Source: an uncultured Oscillibacter sp. (lineage in GTDB: Bacteria > Bacillota > Clostridia > Oscillospirales > Oscillospiraceae). From it: a stretch of 64,000 nt of DNA. The notes under the pieces were generated by a model. It worked only from the letters and a program-made list of their open reading frames with translations, made no database searches and was not told the origin of the DNA. How positions within the stretch are numbered: position 1 is the first letter of the stretch; every line of letters starts with the position of its first letter. The position numbers and the translations under genes are program-made. Positions 33,719 through 42,991 of this stretch are shown in pieces. The stretch lies in assembly GCF_947654275.1 (NCBI RefSeq), contig NZ_CANTJS010000001.1, positions 62,001 through 126,000 of the forward strand, given 5' to 3'.

Positions 33719-33762
33719 CATATACATCCGGCGGGCCTTTCCGGCCCGCCGGATGTATATGT
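33718..33762. repeat. Perfect 20-bp stem hairpin
   Basis: ACATATACATCCGGCGGGCC and its exact reverse complement are separated by five bases (TTTCC). There is no T run after it. It starts at the stop codon of the 55-residue ORF and may stabilise or end that transcript. Nothing else is seen in 33763-33894. Confidence 0.8.
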
Positions 33763-33894
33763 CCTGATGGGAATTCCGGCCGGGCTTTACTCCGTCCGCC
33801 GGGGGCGGGCCCTGACCTGGCCCCTCTGCCGGAAGCCCGGCGCCTTCTTCCAAATAAAATGCGTCAGCGGACCTTCCCCGGCAGAGAAAAGACG

Positions 33895-33923
33895 TTGACC
33901 TCCAGGAAAAAATGGGGTACAAT
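33895..33923 (+). promoter_or_regulatory. Promoter of the glycosyltransferase operon
   Basis: TTGACC (33895-33900), 17-base spacer, TACAAT (33918-33923); leader about 115 bases. Confidence 0.7.
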
Positions 33924-34044
33924 GGCAGTTATGATGGCAGGCTCCCTCCCGGGCACGGAAGCTCTCCCCGATGGAAACGCCCCCGGGGCCATACGCCGCC
34001 CCCTTTCTTCCCCAGGAGCCGAAAACATACAGGGAGGTTCGTTT

Positions 34045-35061
34045 ATGCCCAGTATTTCCGTGATTGTCCCCGTCTATCAGGCCGAAAAGTTCCTGGAGGC
34101 CTCTGTGGGCAGCGTGCTGGCCCAGACCTTTTCCGACTGGGAACTGCTGCTGGTGGACGACGGCTGCTCCGACGGCTCCCCCGCCCTCTGCGACCGGTTC
34201 GCCGCCGCCGACTCCCGGGTTCGGGTCTTCCACCGCAAAAAGAACGCCGGCGTCAGCGAGGCCCGGAATCTGGGGCTCAACGAAGCCCGGGGGGACTATA
34301 TCGCCTTTCTGGACGCGGACGACGCCTTCGTCCCCCAGGCACTGGAAACCCTCTGGTCTCTCCGGGAGCAGACCGGGGCGGACACCGTGGGCTGCGCCCA
34401 TGTGAACCTGACCCCTGACGGAGGCGAGCAGACGGAACTGCTGCTGCCCGCCGGAACCTATGACGAGGCGGCCATCCGGGAGCGGATTGTCTATCCCCTG
34501 CTGGGGGACCGGCTCCGGGTCCCGGTGTTCAACGGCTTCATCTGGCGTTATCTCTTCTCCGCCAAAATCCTCCGAGCCGCCAAAATCACCTTTGAGGGGG
34601 CCTATCTGGAGGACGAACTCTTCTTGATGGAGTACTTCTGCAATGCCAGAAAGCTGGCGGTGACGGAGGACCCCCTCTACCGCTATCTTTTGAACCTCAG
34701 CTCCGCCACCCACCGTTACATGAAGGATTTTCTGAAGGTCTTCGGACGCTTCATGGAGCGGAAGGAGGCCCTGGTCAAGCGCTACGGCCTGGAGTCCGCC
34801 CGGCCCCTGTGGCGGGAGGAATCCAACTGGGCGGGACTGCTGATTGCCATTGGCAACGAGTACGCCCGGGACCGTCAGGTGCCCGTCCGCCAGCGGCAGA
34901 AGGCCGTTCAGGAGCTCTGCCGCCGGCCCGACATGGCCCAGGCCATTGCCAAAATCGCCCCTGCGGGCCTGAATCCCAACAAACAGATGGTGGCCAATCT
35001 GGTTCGGGGGAAGCACTTCTTCACCCTGACCCAGCTCTACCGCCTGAAAAACCGAATCTGA
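34045..35061 (+). CDS. Family 2 glycosyltransferase
   Basis: A 338-residue GT-A fold enzyme that transfers a sugar from a nucleotide donor to a surface glycan. Visible are SVIVPVYQAEKFLEASVGSVLAQT, LLVDDGCSDGS and the metal-binding FLDADDAF, followed by a C-terminal helical part. The ATG at 34045 has AGGGAGG. The O-antigen-ligase-like gene follows after 25 bases, so both probably serve one polysaccharide. Confidence 0.88.
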   Translation: MPSISVIVPVYQAEKFLEASVGSVLAQTFSDWELLLVDDGCSDGSPALCDRFAAADSRVRVFHRKKNAGVSEARNLGLNEARGDYIAFLDADDAFVPQALETLWSLREQTGADTVGCAHVNLTPDGGEQTELLLPAGTYDEAAIRERIVYPLLGDRLRVPVFNGFIWRYLFSAKILRAAKITFEGAYLEDELFLMEYFCNARKLAVTEDPLYRYLLNLSSATHRYMKDFLKVFGRFMERKEALVKRYGLESARPLWREESNWAGLLIAIGNEYARDRQVPVRQRQKAVQELCRRPDMAQAIAKIAPAGLNPNKQMVANLVRGKHFFTLTQLYRLKNRI

Positions 35062-35086
35062 ACACTGAAAGAAACGAGGTTCCCCT

Positions 35087-36607
35087 ATGACCCTGCTTCG
35101 TGAAAGCGCCCTCTGCCGCCTCTGGCTCCTTCTCCTGGCCTCCTTTCAGGACAGCGCCCTCTGCCGTCTTCTCTCCACCGCCGGCGGCTGGTGCGGCCGG
35201 CAGATTGACGAAAGCCGCGTCCTCCGTCCCCTGTGCCGGGAGGGCACAGCGGCCCGGGTCTGGCCGGACAGCCTGCTCTGCCGCCTGCTGAGCTTTCTGG
35301 CGGACCTGCCCGCCCGCCTGCTCCGCTGGGTTTACCGGCTGCTGCAGGCCAGTTTTGAGGACAGTTTTTTTGCCCGTCTGGCCTTCACCCTGGGGGACGA
35401 GACCGCCGCCGCCCAATCCTGGCTGATCCTGCTGCTGTGGGTGATTCCCTTCAGCCGCTGGAACAACGCCTATACCCTCATGGCCTTCGGGTTTCTCCTG
35501 CTGCTGTTCCACGCCGGCGCCATGCACCGGACGGACTTCCGGCTGAATGTGAAGGCTCTGGGCTTTTATCCCCTGGTCCTCTTCGGCTCCATATTCCTGG
35601 CGGTGGTTTTCTCCCGGAGCCGGAGCCTCTCCACCCGCTTCCTGGTCTATCACATGTCCGCCGCCCTCTGCGTGCTGGTCACCGTCAGCGCCGTCCGGCA
35701 CATGGAGGATTTAAAGCGCCTGGCCGCCGGAGCGGCGGGCTGCGTGCTGGTCTCCTCGCTGTACGGCGTGGCCCAGCGCCTCCAGGGCATTGAGGTCAAC
35801 GCCTCCTATGTGGACCTGGATCTGGCTCTCAACGAGACCATGCCAGGGCGGGTGATGTCCTTCTTCGACAATCCCAACACCTTTGCCGAGGTGCTTTTGC
35901 TGCTGCTGCCCCTGGTGCTGGCCCTGGCGCTGTGCTCCAAGAGCCTGCCGGCCCGTCTCGCAGCCCTGGGCGTCTTCGTCCTGGGGACGGGGGCCCTGCT
36001 GATGACCTATTCCCGGGCCAGCTGGGTGGGCTTCGCCGTGGCCATGGTTGTAATGCTCTTTCTGTGGAAGCCCAGGCTGCTGCCCCTGTTTTTCCTGCTG
36101 TGCTGTCTGGCAGTTCCCTTCCTGCCCGTTTCCATCTGGAACCGCATCCTCACCATCGGCAATCCCGCGGACTCCTCCACCGCCAGCCGCTTCCCCCTGT
36201 ACGAGGCGGCCCTGCGTGTCATTGCGAAGGTCCCCGTCTCCGGCGCGGGCCTGGGCACCGCCGCGGTTCAGCGCTATATCCGCCTCCACAACCTCTACAG
36301 GGGCAATTCCCCCTTCGTCCATGCCCACAACTTCTACCTTCAGGTCTGGATTGAGGCGGGCCTGCTGGGCATCGCCAGCTTCCTGGCCTCCATGCTGTGG
36401 AACATCAAGCGGGCGGCCCACGCCGCGCGCCACTGCGGCGATTCCGCCGCCCGGACCCTCACCTGCGCCGCCGCCGCCGCGCTCTGCGGCAGCATGGTCT
36501 GCGGCCTGGCGGACTACCTGTGGAACTATCCCCGGGTCATGTGTATCTTCTGGTTTGTCTTCGCCGTGGCGCTCTGCGGCGTCAGACTCTGCGGCGAAAC
36601 GCGGTAA
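35087..36607 (+). CDS. O-antigen ligase/polymerase-like membrane protein
   Basis: A 506-residue polytopic protein of the Wzy/WaaL type, likely polymerising or ligating an exported glycan. About ten hydrophobic segments are seen. The family region FDNPNTFAEVLLLLLPLVLA precedes MTYSRASWVGFAVA and PFVHAHNFYLQVWIEAGLLG. The first 100 residues are unusual. They contain repeated short units (ESALCRLW, DSALCRLLS, DSLLCRLLS, DSFFARLAF) before the first membrane segment. Confidence 0.85.
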   Translation: MTLLRESALCRLWLLLLASFQDSALCRLLSTAGGWCGRQIDESRVLRPLCREGTAARVWPDSLLCRLLSFLADLPARLLRWVYRLLQASFEDSFFARLAFTLGDETAAAQSWLILLLWVIPFSRWNNAYTLMAFGFLLLLFHAGAMHRTDFRLNVKALGFYPLVLFGSIFLAVVFSRSRSLSTRFLVYHMSAALCVLVTVSAVRHMEDLKRLAAGAAGCVLVSSLYGVAQRLQGIEVNASYVDLDLALNETMPGRVMSFFDNPNTFAEVLLLLLPLVLALALCSKSLPARLAALGVFVLGTGALLMTYSRASWVGFAVAMVVMLFLWKPRLLPLFFLLCCLAVPFLPVSIWNRILTIGNPADSSTASRFPLYEAALRVIAKVPVSGAGLGTAAVQRYIRLHNLYRGNSPFVHAHNFYLQVWIEAGLLGIASFLASMLWNIKRAAHAARHCGDSAARTLTCAAAAALCGSMVCGLADYLWNYPRVMCIFWFVFAVALCGVRLCGETR

Positions 36608-36635
36608 TATGGTTTTTCTTTCCCTCAGCGCTCAC

Positions 36636-36672
36636 GCGCCGGCCGGCCCGCAGCTGCCAGCCGGCGCTTTTT
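36636..36672 (+). terminator. Intrinsic terminator
   Basis: The GCGCCGGC / GCCGGCGC stem is followed by TTTTTT, 30 bases after the ligase-like gene. Confidence 0.75.
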
Positions 36673-36826
36673 TCCGTTTTGAGGACAGGGGCGGCCCTGT
36701 TCGTCCTATTCGCTTCTTTTACAGGCTTTGAAGCCTATGTGTTCGTAAAAACTCCTTGCCCGCAGATTTCCGCCGAAGCCTTCCGCCGGCAGGCCGTTTC
36801 TTAAAAGAAGCAGGCGGGTTCCTCTC

Positions 36827-36855
36827 TTGTCCTTTTCTCCAAAATATGCTATACT
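36827..36855 (+). promoter_or_regulatory. Promoter of dgt
   Basis: TTGTCC (36827-36832), 17-base spacer, TATACT (36850-36855); leader about 35 bases. Confidence 0.75.
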
Positions 36856-36896
36856 ATCTGAAAATCCGGCACAAGCCGCAGGGAGGAGAACCGCAT

Positions 36897-38339
36897 ATGG
36901 AATGGAACACACTGTTATCAACAGAGAAAACGGGCCCTGAAGAGGCGGAACCCACTCAATTCGCCCAATATCCCATCAACGAATTTGAAAAGGACTATCA
37001 CAAAATTGTGTCCAGCGCTGCCTTCCGCCGGCTTCAGGACAAGACGCAGGTCTTCCCCCTGGACAAGAGCGACTTTGTCCGCACCCGTCTCACCCACTCC
37101 ATCGAGGTCTCCACGGTGGCCCGGCAGCTGGGCATCATGATTTCCAAAAACAACACCCCCTACAAGCCCGCGGACATCGACGGGGACGCCGCCGAGGGCA
37201 TCGCCTCCGTTCTGCTCTGCGCCGGTCTGCTCCACGATCTGGGCAACCCGCCCTTCGGGCACTTTGGCGAGGTGGTCATTGGAGACTGGTTCAAGGAGCA
37301 TCTGGACCTGATTGACTATAAGGGCCGGCCTCTGCGGTCCTGGCTGACCCCTCAGATGGCCTCCGACCTGGAGCACTTCGAGGGCAACGCCCAGGCCCTG
37401 CGCATCCTGCTGAAGGCCGGGCACCGCTCCGAGATCAATCTCTCCAAGGCCATCATCAGCACCCTGGTGAAATATCCCACGGACTCCCTTTCCTTCCGCG
37501 GCGGCGACCCGGATATCCGGAAGCACAAGCTGGGCTTCTACGCCGCCGAGCAGGAGGCCTTCCGCAGCGTCTCGGAGACGGTGGGCACAGTCACTGCCTC
37601 CGGGGACTTCTGCCGCCATCCTCTGACCTATGTGCTGGAGGCCGCCGATGATATCGCCTATGCCACCGCGGACCTGGAGGACGCCTTTAAAAAGGGCCTG
37701 TTCACCCTGGACGCCTTTACGGAGTTCTTTAAGAGCTTCTACACTGAGGAGGACCTGGCGATTCACAACAGCCCGGCCTACTATTCCAACGAACTCATTC
37801 TGCTGCTCCAGTCCCTCCGGGGGAGTGAGCACAGCGCGAGAGGCGACAGCAGCGCCTTCAAGCAGTGGCTGAACCGGGTCCGCCGCTGGCTGATGTACGT
37901 AACCGTTTATCGCTTCTCCTTCAAATACCGGTCCATTATGGCCGGAACCTATGGGGACGACCTGTTTGCGGAGACCTTTCACAGCCTGACCATTCGGATT
38001 TTGAAAAAGGCCATGGCGGAATTCGCCTACGACGCCCCCGGCATCCTGAAGCTGGAGCTGTCCGCCCAGACCATCCTCTCCTTCCTGCTGGGCAGGTTCG
38101 TGGGCGCGGCGCTGTACTACGGTTCTCAGGATGAGGATTACCTCCCTTCCAAGGCCGACCGGAAATACCTCATGATTTTCTCCGACAACTACAAGCAGGA
38201 CTATGAAAACGCCAAAACCGGAGACGAGGCCCGGGATCTCTACCTCCGCCTCCTGATGGTCACCGACTATATCAGCGGCATGACGGACTCCTACGCCCGC
38301 ACCCTGTACCGGGAGCTCAGCGGCATCGAGGCCGTCTGA
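36897..38339 (+). CDS. dgt: Deoxyguanosinetriphosphate triphosphohydrolase
   Basis: This HD-domain enzyme cleaves dGTP to deoxyguanosine and triphosphate. The 480-residue protein shows RRLQDKTQVFPL, RTRLTHSIEVSTVARQLG, the HD motif LLHDLGNPPFGHFGE and the later YVLEAADDIAYATADLEDA. The ATG at 36897 has GGGAGGAG 8 bases upstream. It is monocistronic. Confidence 0.93.
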   Translation: MEWNTLLSTEKTGPEEAEPTQFAQYPINEFEKDYHKIVSSAAFRRLQDKTQVFPLDKSDFVRTRLTHSIEVSTVARQLGIMISKNNTPYKPADIDGDAAEGIASVLLCAGLLHDLGNPPFGHFGEVVIGDWFKEHLDLIDYKGRPLRSWLTPQMASDLEHFEGNAQALRILLKAGHRSEINLSKAIISTLVKYPTDSLSFRGGDPDIRKHKLGFYAAEQEAFRSVSETVGTVTASGDFCRHPLTYVLEAADDIAYATADLEDAFKKGLFTLDAFTEFFKSFYTEEDLAIHNSPAYYSNELILLLQSLRGSEHSARGDSSAFKQWLNRVRRWLMYVTVYRFSFKYRSIMAGTYGDDLFAETFHSLTIRILKKAMAEFAYDAPGILKLELSAQTILSFLLGRFVGAALYYGSQDEDYLPSKADRKYLMIFSDNYKQDYENAKTGDEARDLYLRLLMVTDYISGMTDSYARTLYRELSGIEAV

Positions 38340-38373
38340 AAACCGGCCGGCATTTTCTTCCGAACATCACAGC

Positions 38374-38406
38374 AAATCGTACGAATTTTCATGATTCGTA
38401 CGATTT
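38374..38406. promoter_or_regulatory. 13-bp perfect inverted repeat (operator or terminator)
   Basis: AAATCGTACGAAT and ATTCGTACGATTT are separated by TTTCATG and followed by TTTCAT. It may end dgt or bind a regulator of the downstream sugar transporter; a weak TTGCTA-15-TATAAT promoter lies further on near 38432-38458. Confidence 0.55.
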
Positions 38407-38562
38407 TCATATAAACCGGACTTTTTGCTCTATTGCTAAACAGAATGACTAACTATAATGGAATTTACCGGGAGGCCTTTGTGAATTATTCCAATGGGCT
38501 GTCCGGCAGAGGTGCAGCCTGGCGCTACACCCGCATTTTTTAAGAAGAGGAGATAGAAAACG

Positions 38563-39876
38563 ATGAAAAGACTTCTTGCAGCTCTGCTTGCCGTCATGAT
38601 GGTGCTCTCCCTGGCCGCCTGCGGCGGCGGAAACAGCGGCGGGCAGACCAGCGAGCCCCCCGCCTCCTCCGGCGGCGATCCGGCCCCTGCCGAAGGCAGC
38701 GGAGAGAAAATTGACATCAGCGTCATCGCCGCTCAGTACGGCCAGAAAACCAGCGACTGGTGGGCCAACTTCCAGAAGGAATTCAACGAAGCCAATCAAA
38801 ACATCAACCTGAATGTGGAGGTTGTCTCCTGGAATGACATCTACACCGTGGTCAATACGCGGATCTCCAACGGCGCCGCCCCGGACATCCTGAATATCGA
38901 CGTGTTCGCCGACTATCAGGCCGAAGGGCTGCTGCTGCCCGCCGAGGACTACGTCTCTGCCGAGACCTATGCCAAGTTCTATCCCGCCTTCCTGGATCAG
39001 TCCGTGGTGGACGGCACCGTGTGGGCCGTGCCCGATCTGGCTTCCGCCCGCGCTCTGTATTACAACGTGGACATTCTGGAAGCTGCCGAGGTGGAGGTTC
39101 CCACCACCTGGGCCGAGCTGGAGGCCGCCTGCCAGAAGCTCCAGGCCTATGATTCCAGCATTTATCCCTGGGGCATCGACATGACCACCGACGAAGGCCA
39201 GGCCGCCTTTGCCTATTACATCTGGAACAACGGCGGCGACTTTACCGACGCCGACGGCAACTGGACTCTGAACAGCCCCGAAAATGTGGAGGCCATTGAG
39301 TTTGCCATTGGCCTGGTTAACTCCAAGCTGACCAACTCCGACCCCGCCAACGAGACCCGCTACACCCTTCAGGACCTCTTCGGCGCCGGCCAGCTGGCCA
39401 TGATGATTGGCCCCAACTCCATTCCCACCTATATCGCCGTTGACAAAGAACCCGAAGACGTCATCAACTACGGCACCGCTCCCATCCCCACCAACGAAGG
39501 CAAGCCCTCCGTTTCCGCCGGCGTTATGGACCGGTTCATGTGCTTCGACAACGGCCACTCTGACGAGAAGATCGAGGCCATCAAAACCTTCTTCGACTTC
39601 TTCTATGAGGATCAGCGTTACTCCGACTGGGTCCTGATGGAGGACTTCCTGCCCGCCACCTCCACCGGCGGCGAGATCGTGGCCGCCGCCGACGAGCGGA
39701 TGGCCGCCTGGGTCGACATTGTGGGCTCCTGCAAGTTCTATCCCACCGCCAAGGCCGAGTGGGCCAACGTGAAGCAGGGCGTCATCAATGTGGAGCAGCA
39801 GGCTCTGATGGGCGGCAATGTTCAGGAGCTGCTGGATGAGCTCCAGGCCGAGATTGAGGCCGAGGCTGCCGGCTGA
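38563..39876 (+). CDS. Sugar ABC transporter substrate-binding lipoprotein
   Basis: A 437-residue family 1 extracellular binding protein. The lipoprotein signal is MKRLLAALLAVMMVLSLAAC followed by a Gly/Ser/Pro linker to about residue 45. The binding fold shows INLNVEVVSWNDIYTVVNTRISNGAAPDIL and later GTVWAVPDLASARALYYNVDIL. Two permeases follow. The sugar is unknown, and no ATPase is encoded nearby, so a shared MsmK-type ATPase is expected. Confidence 0.92.
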   Translation: MKRLLAALLAVMMVLSLAACGGGNSGGQTSEPPASSGGDPAPAEGSGEKIDISVIAAQYGQKTSDWWANFQKEFNEANQNINLNVEVVSWNDIYTVVNTRISNGAAPDILNIDVFADYQAEGLLLPAEDYVSAETYAKFYPAFLDQSVVDGTVWAVPDLASARALYYNVDILEAAEVEVPTTWAELEAACQKLQAYDSSIYPWGIDMTTDEGQAAFAYYIWNNGGDFTDADGNWTLNSPENVEAIEFAIGLVNSKLTNSDPANETRYTLQDLFGAGQLAMMIGPNSIPTYIAVDKEPEDVINYGTAPIPTNEGKPSVSAGVMDRFMCFDNGHSDEKIEAIKTFFDFFYEDQRYSDWVLMEDFLPATSTGGEIVAAADERMAAWVDIVGSCKFYPTAKAEWANVKQGVINVEQQALMGGNVQELLDELQAEIEAEAAG

Positions 39877-40047
39877 CGCCTCCAATCGCTTCACCGTTCA
39901 CCGACATGCCACCGCGGGGCCGGGCCGACACGGCCCGGCCCCGCCGGCTTTCTTCCGGCCATTTTCAAAGCGCGGCCCCTTCCTCTCCGCCGGGCTTTGA
40001 AAGCGGTCGGAAGGTCCACCATTCTCACAATTTAGGGAGGTGTCCCC

Positions 40048-41001
40048 GTGATCACAAAGACCCAACACGTCCCCCTGAAGGCATCGCCTCAGCCTCCGCT
40101 GAAACGGTCTTCCGGCGGGAAAAAGCTCTTTCGTAAAATCGAGCCCTATATCTGGATTGCTCCCAGCATCATCCTCATGGCGGTCTTCATTCTGATTCCC
40201 ATCTGTTCCGTGTTCCAGATGTCCCTGAACAAGGTCAGCAAAACGGGCAAAATTCAGGGGTTCAACAACTTCGCCAACTTCACCAAGGTGCTGAACAGCT
40301 CCGCCTTCGGCATCGTCCTGAAAAACACCATTGTATGGACCATCGCCGTGGTGGTGATTTCCACTGTTCTGGGCTTCATGCTGGCCCTGATCCTGAACAA
40401 CCAGTTCCGGGGACGGAAGATTGCCCGGGCCATTGTGGTCTTCCCCTGGGCCACCACGCTGGTCATCCAGGCCAGCGCCTGGAACTTCATCATCAACAAG
40501 GACTACGGCACGCTGAACACCCTGCTGCTGAAGCTGGGCCTGATTCAGCAGTCCGTCAACTGGACGCCTACACCGGGAACCTATTTCGCCTGGGAAATCG
40601 CCTGCGGCATTTTTGTCACCATCCCCTTTGTCACCTTCTGCGTCCTCTCCGGACTCCAGAGCATCGACACCTCCTACTACGAGGCCGCCACCGTGGACGG
40701 GGCCACCTATTTCCAGAAGCTCTTCAAAATCACCCTGCCCCTGGTAAAGTCCTCCCTGACGGTGTCCACGGTGCTGAACATCATCTATGTATTCAACTCC
40801 TTCCCCATCATCTGGACCATGACCAAGGGCGACCCGGCCAACCACACCGACACCCTGGTCACCTACCTCTACAAGCTGGCCTTCTACAACAACAAGCAGG
40901 GCGAGGCCGCCGCCGTGTCGGTCATCGGCTTCATCATTCTGCTGATCTGCGCCAGCACCTACATGATCTACACCCTTCGGAAAGGAGATGACGACCTGTG
41001 A
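40048..41001 (+). CDS. Sugar ABC transporter permease (MalF/UgpA type)
   Basis: A 317-residue permease with six main hydrophobic segments and the EAA loop YYEAATVDGATYFQKLFKITLPLV. The GTG start has AGGGAGG 7 bases upstream. It overlaps the next permease gene by 4 bases. Confidence 0.92.
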   Translation: MITKTQHVPLKASPQPPLKRSSGGKKLFRKIEPYIWIAPSIILMAVFILIPICSVFQMSLNKVSKTGKIQGFNNFANFTKVLNSSAFGIVLKNTIVWTIAVVVISTVLGFMLALILNNQFRGRKIARAIVVFPWATTLVIQASAWNFIINKDYGTLNTLLLKLGLIQQSVNWTPTPGTYFAWEIACGIFVTIPFVTFCVLSGLQSIDTSYYEAATVDGATYFQKLFKITLPLVKSSLTVSTVLNIIYVFNSFPIIWTMTKGDPANHTDTLVTYLYKLAFYNNKQGEAAAVSVIGFIILLICASTYMIYTLRKGDDDL

Positions 41002-41864
41002 GCCAGCCCGCCAACTCTGTAAAAAAGCCGCTCTCCGCCAAGAAAGTCATTCTCCGGGTGCTGCTGTACCTCGTCGTTCTGGACGTCTGCATCATCACCC
41101 TGTACCCCTATTTCGCCATGCTCTGCACCGCCCTGAAGGGCCGGGCGGAGATTTTCACCGCCGACGGCACCATCCTGCCGGCGACGGCCCTGTGGTCCAA
41201 CTTCATTGACATCTGGAGCCGGGCCACTATGGGCCGGTACATGCTGAACTCCTTCCTGATTGCCGGCGGGTCCACCGTCATCGCCATGCTCTGCGGCATC
41301 CCCGCCGCCTACGCTCTGGCCCGGATGCGCTTCCGGGGACAGACCGCCTTTTTGGGCTTTGTCATTGTCTCCCAGATGTTTGCCCCGGTGGTGCTGCTCA
41401 TCGGTATTTACAAGGTCATGCTGTCCATGCACCTGACAGACAGCATCTGGGGCCTGATCTTCATCAACGCGGCCTTCAACCAGGCCTTCACCGTCTGGCT
41501 CCTCCGGGGCACCTTTATGGGCATCTCCGCCGAGATGGAGCAGGCCGCCACCATCGACGGCTGCACCCGGGTCCAGTCCATGCTGCGGGTGCTGCTGCCT
41601 GTGGCCGCCCCCGGCATCGTCACCACGCTGATCTTCATCTTCATCAACGCCTGGAACGAGTACACCGTGGCCCTGTGCCTGATTTCCACCGACACTCGCA
41701 AACCATTAACGGTAGGCATCAACATCTTCAACGGATACAACATCATCGAGTGGCAGTACCTGTTTGCCGCCTCTATCTTCGCCATTATCCCGGTAGTCAT
41801 CCTCTTTATGTGCATCGAGAAGAACCTGGTCAGCGGCCTCGCCTCCGGCGGCGTGAAGGGCTGA
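40998..41864 (+). CDS. Sugar ABC transporter permease (MalG/UgpE type)
   Basis: A 288-residue permease, partner of the preceding one. The EAA loop is MEQAATIDGCTRVQSMLRVLLPV; the GTG start overlaps the previous stop (GTGA). The operon ends with a strong terminator. Confidence 0.92.
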   Translation: MSQPANSVKKPLSAKKVILRVLLYLVVLDVCIITLYPYFAMLCTALKGRAEIFTADGTILPATALWSNFIDIWSRATMGRYMLNSFLIAGGSTVIAMLCGIPAAYALARMRFRGQTAFLGFVIVSQMFAPVVLLIGIYKVMLSMHLTDSIWGLIFINAAFNQAFTVWLLRGTFMGISAEMEQAATIDGCTRVQSMLRVLLPVAAPGIVTTLIFIFINAWNEYTVALCLISTDTRKPLTVGINIFNGYNIIEWQYLFAASIFAIIPVVILFMCIEKNLVSGLASGGVKG

Positions 41865-41883
41865 CCCGCATTCCGGCAGTTCC

Positions 41884-41918
41884 AAAAAACAGACGGCCTC
41901 CGGGCCGTCTGTTTTTTG
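41884..41918 (+). terminator. Terminator of the sugar ABC operon
   Basis: AAACAGACGGCC / GGCCGTCTGTTTTTTG hairpin with T run. Confidence 0.92.
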
Positions 41919-41993
41919 TCCGGGACGCCTCGGGTGTACGACTGATATGGGGCGTCTCATTCACATTTTTTCAGAGTCCGGCGAAAAGGCGGC

Positions 41994-42025
41994 AAAACGG
42001 ACGGCCACAGGCCGTCCGTTTTTCC
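41994..42025. terminator. Terminator, probably of metA
   Basis: AAAACGGACGGCC / GGCCGTCCGTTTTT hairpin, with A and T runs on both sides. It lies between the convergent sugar operon and metA. Confidence 0.85.
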
Positions 42026-42041
42026 ATTTTCCGGGAAACCG

Positions 42042-42989
42042 TCAATGCCACAGCTCGTCGGTCCGGACGCCCCGGCGGATGCCGCCGATGTCATAGGGCG
42101 TGGTCTGATACACGAAGTAGTTCAGCCAGTTGCCGTAGAGCAGGTTGGCGCAGGAGCGCCAGCGGACCATAGGCTCCCGGCCGGGATCGTCCTGGGGGAA
42201 GTAGTGCCGGGGAATCTGGATATCCACCCCCGCCTCCAAATCCCGGAGATACTCCTTTTTCAGCGTATCCTGGCTGTATTCCGCGTGACCCATCAAAAAC
42301 ACCTGCCGCCCCTGGGCGGTCTTGACGGCGTAGACCCCCGCCTCCGGCGAGCTGGCCAGAATCTTCAGGTCCCGCACCGCCTCAATGTCCCCCCGGAGCA
42401 CGGTGGTATTCCGGGAGTGAGGCACCCAGAACTGATCGTCAAAGCCCCGGAAAAGCATGAAGTTGGGGGACTCCACCCTGTGCCGGAACACACCGAAGAG
42501 CTTTTGGGGCAGGAGGCGCTTGGGGATGCCGTAGTGATAGTACAGCCCCGCCTGCGCGCCCCAGCAGATGTGAAGGGTGGAGTGGACATTGCTCTTGCTC
42601 CACTCCATAATCTCGCAGAGCTCCGGCCAGTAGTCCACTTCCTCAAAGGGCAGGTGTTCCACCGGCGCGCCGGTGATGACCAGTCCGTCAAAGGTCTGGT
42701 TTTTCACCTCTTGAAAGGTCTTGTAAAAGGCCAGCATGTGCCGTTGGGAGGTATTCCGGGAGACGTGACCGGCGGGGGCAATCAGCTCCAGTTCAATCTG
42801 AAGCGGCGTATTCCCCAGAACCCGCGCCAGCTGGGTTTCCGTCTCCACCTTGGTGGGCATCAGGTTCAGAAGGAGAATCCGCAGGGGCCGGATGTCCTGG
42901 GTGACGGCCCGGGTCTCCGTCATGACGAAAATGTTCTCCTGCCGCAGAATTTGGGTAGCGGGAAGCTGGTTTGGAATCTTGATGGGCAT
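42042..42989 (-). CDS. metAA: Homoserine O-acetyltransferase (MetA type)
   Basis: This enzyme activates homoserine for methionine synthesis. The 315-residue protein has catalytic C142 (HICWGAQ), H235 and E237 (MGHAEYS). Position 111 is Glu (GAPVE), which in characterised MetA proteins goes with acetyl-CoA rather than succinyl-CoA, so acetylation is predicted. This agrees with the adjacent O-acetylhomoserine sulfhydrylase. It lies 2 bases after metY in the T-box operon. Confidence 0.94.
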   Translation of the reverse strand: MPIKIPNQLPATQILRQENIFVMTETRAVTQDIRPLRILLLNLMPTKVETETQLARVLGNTPLQIELELIAPAGHVSRNTSQRHMLAFYKTFQEVKNQTFDGLVITGAPVEHLPFEEVDYWPELCEIMEWSKSNVHSTLHICWGAQAGLYYHYGIPKRLLPQKLFGVFRHRVESPNFMLFRGFDDQFWVPHSRNTTVLRGDIEAVRDLKILASSPEAGVYAVKTAQGRQVFLMGHAEYSQDTLKKEYLRDLEAGVDIQIPRHYFPQDDPGREPMVRWRSCANLLYGNWLNYFVYQTTPYDIGGIRRGVRTDELWH

Positions 42990-42991
42990 GG

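Noticed and set aside
33718-33762. Palindrome read as a standard intrinsic terminator
   Set aside because: No T run follows on either strand, so it is listed as a repeat only.
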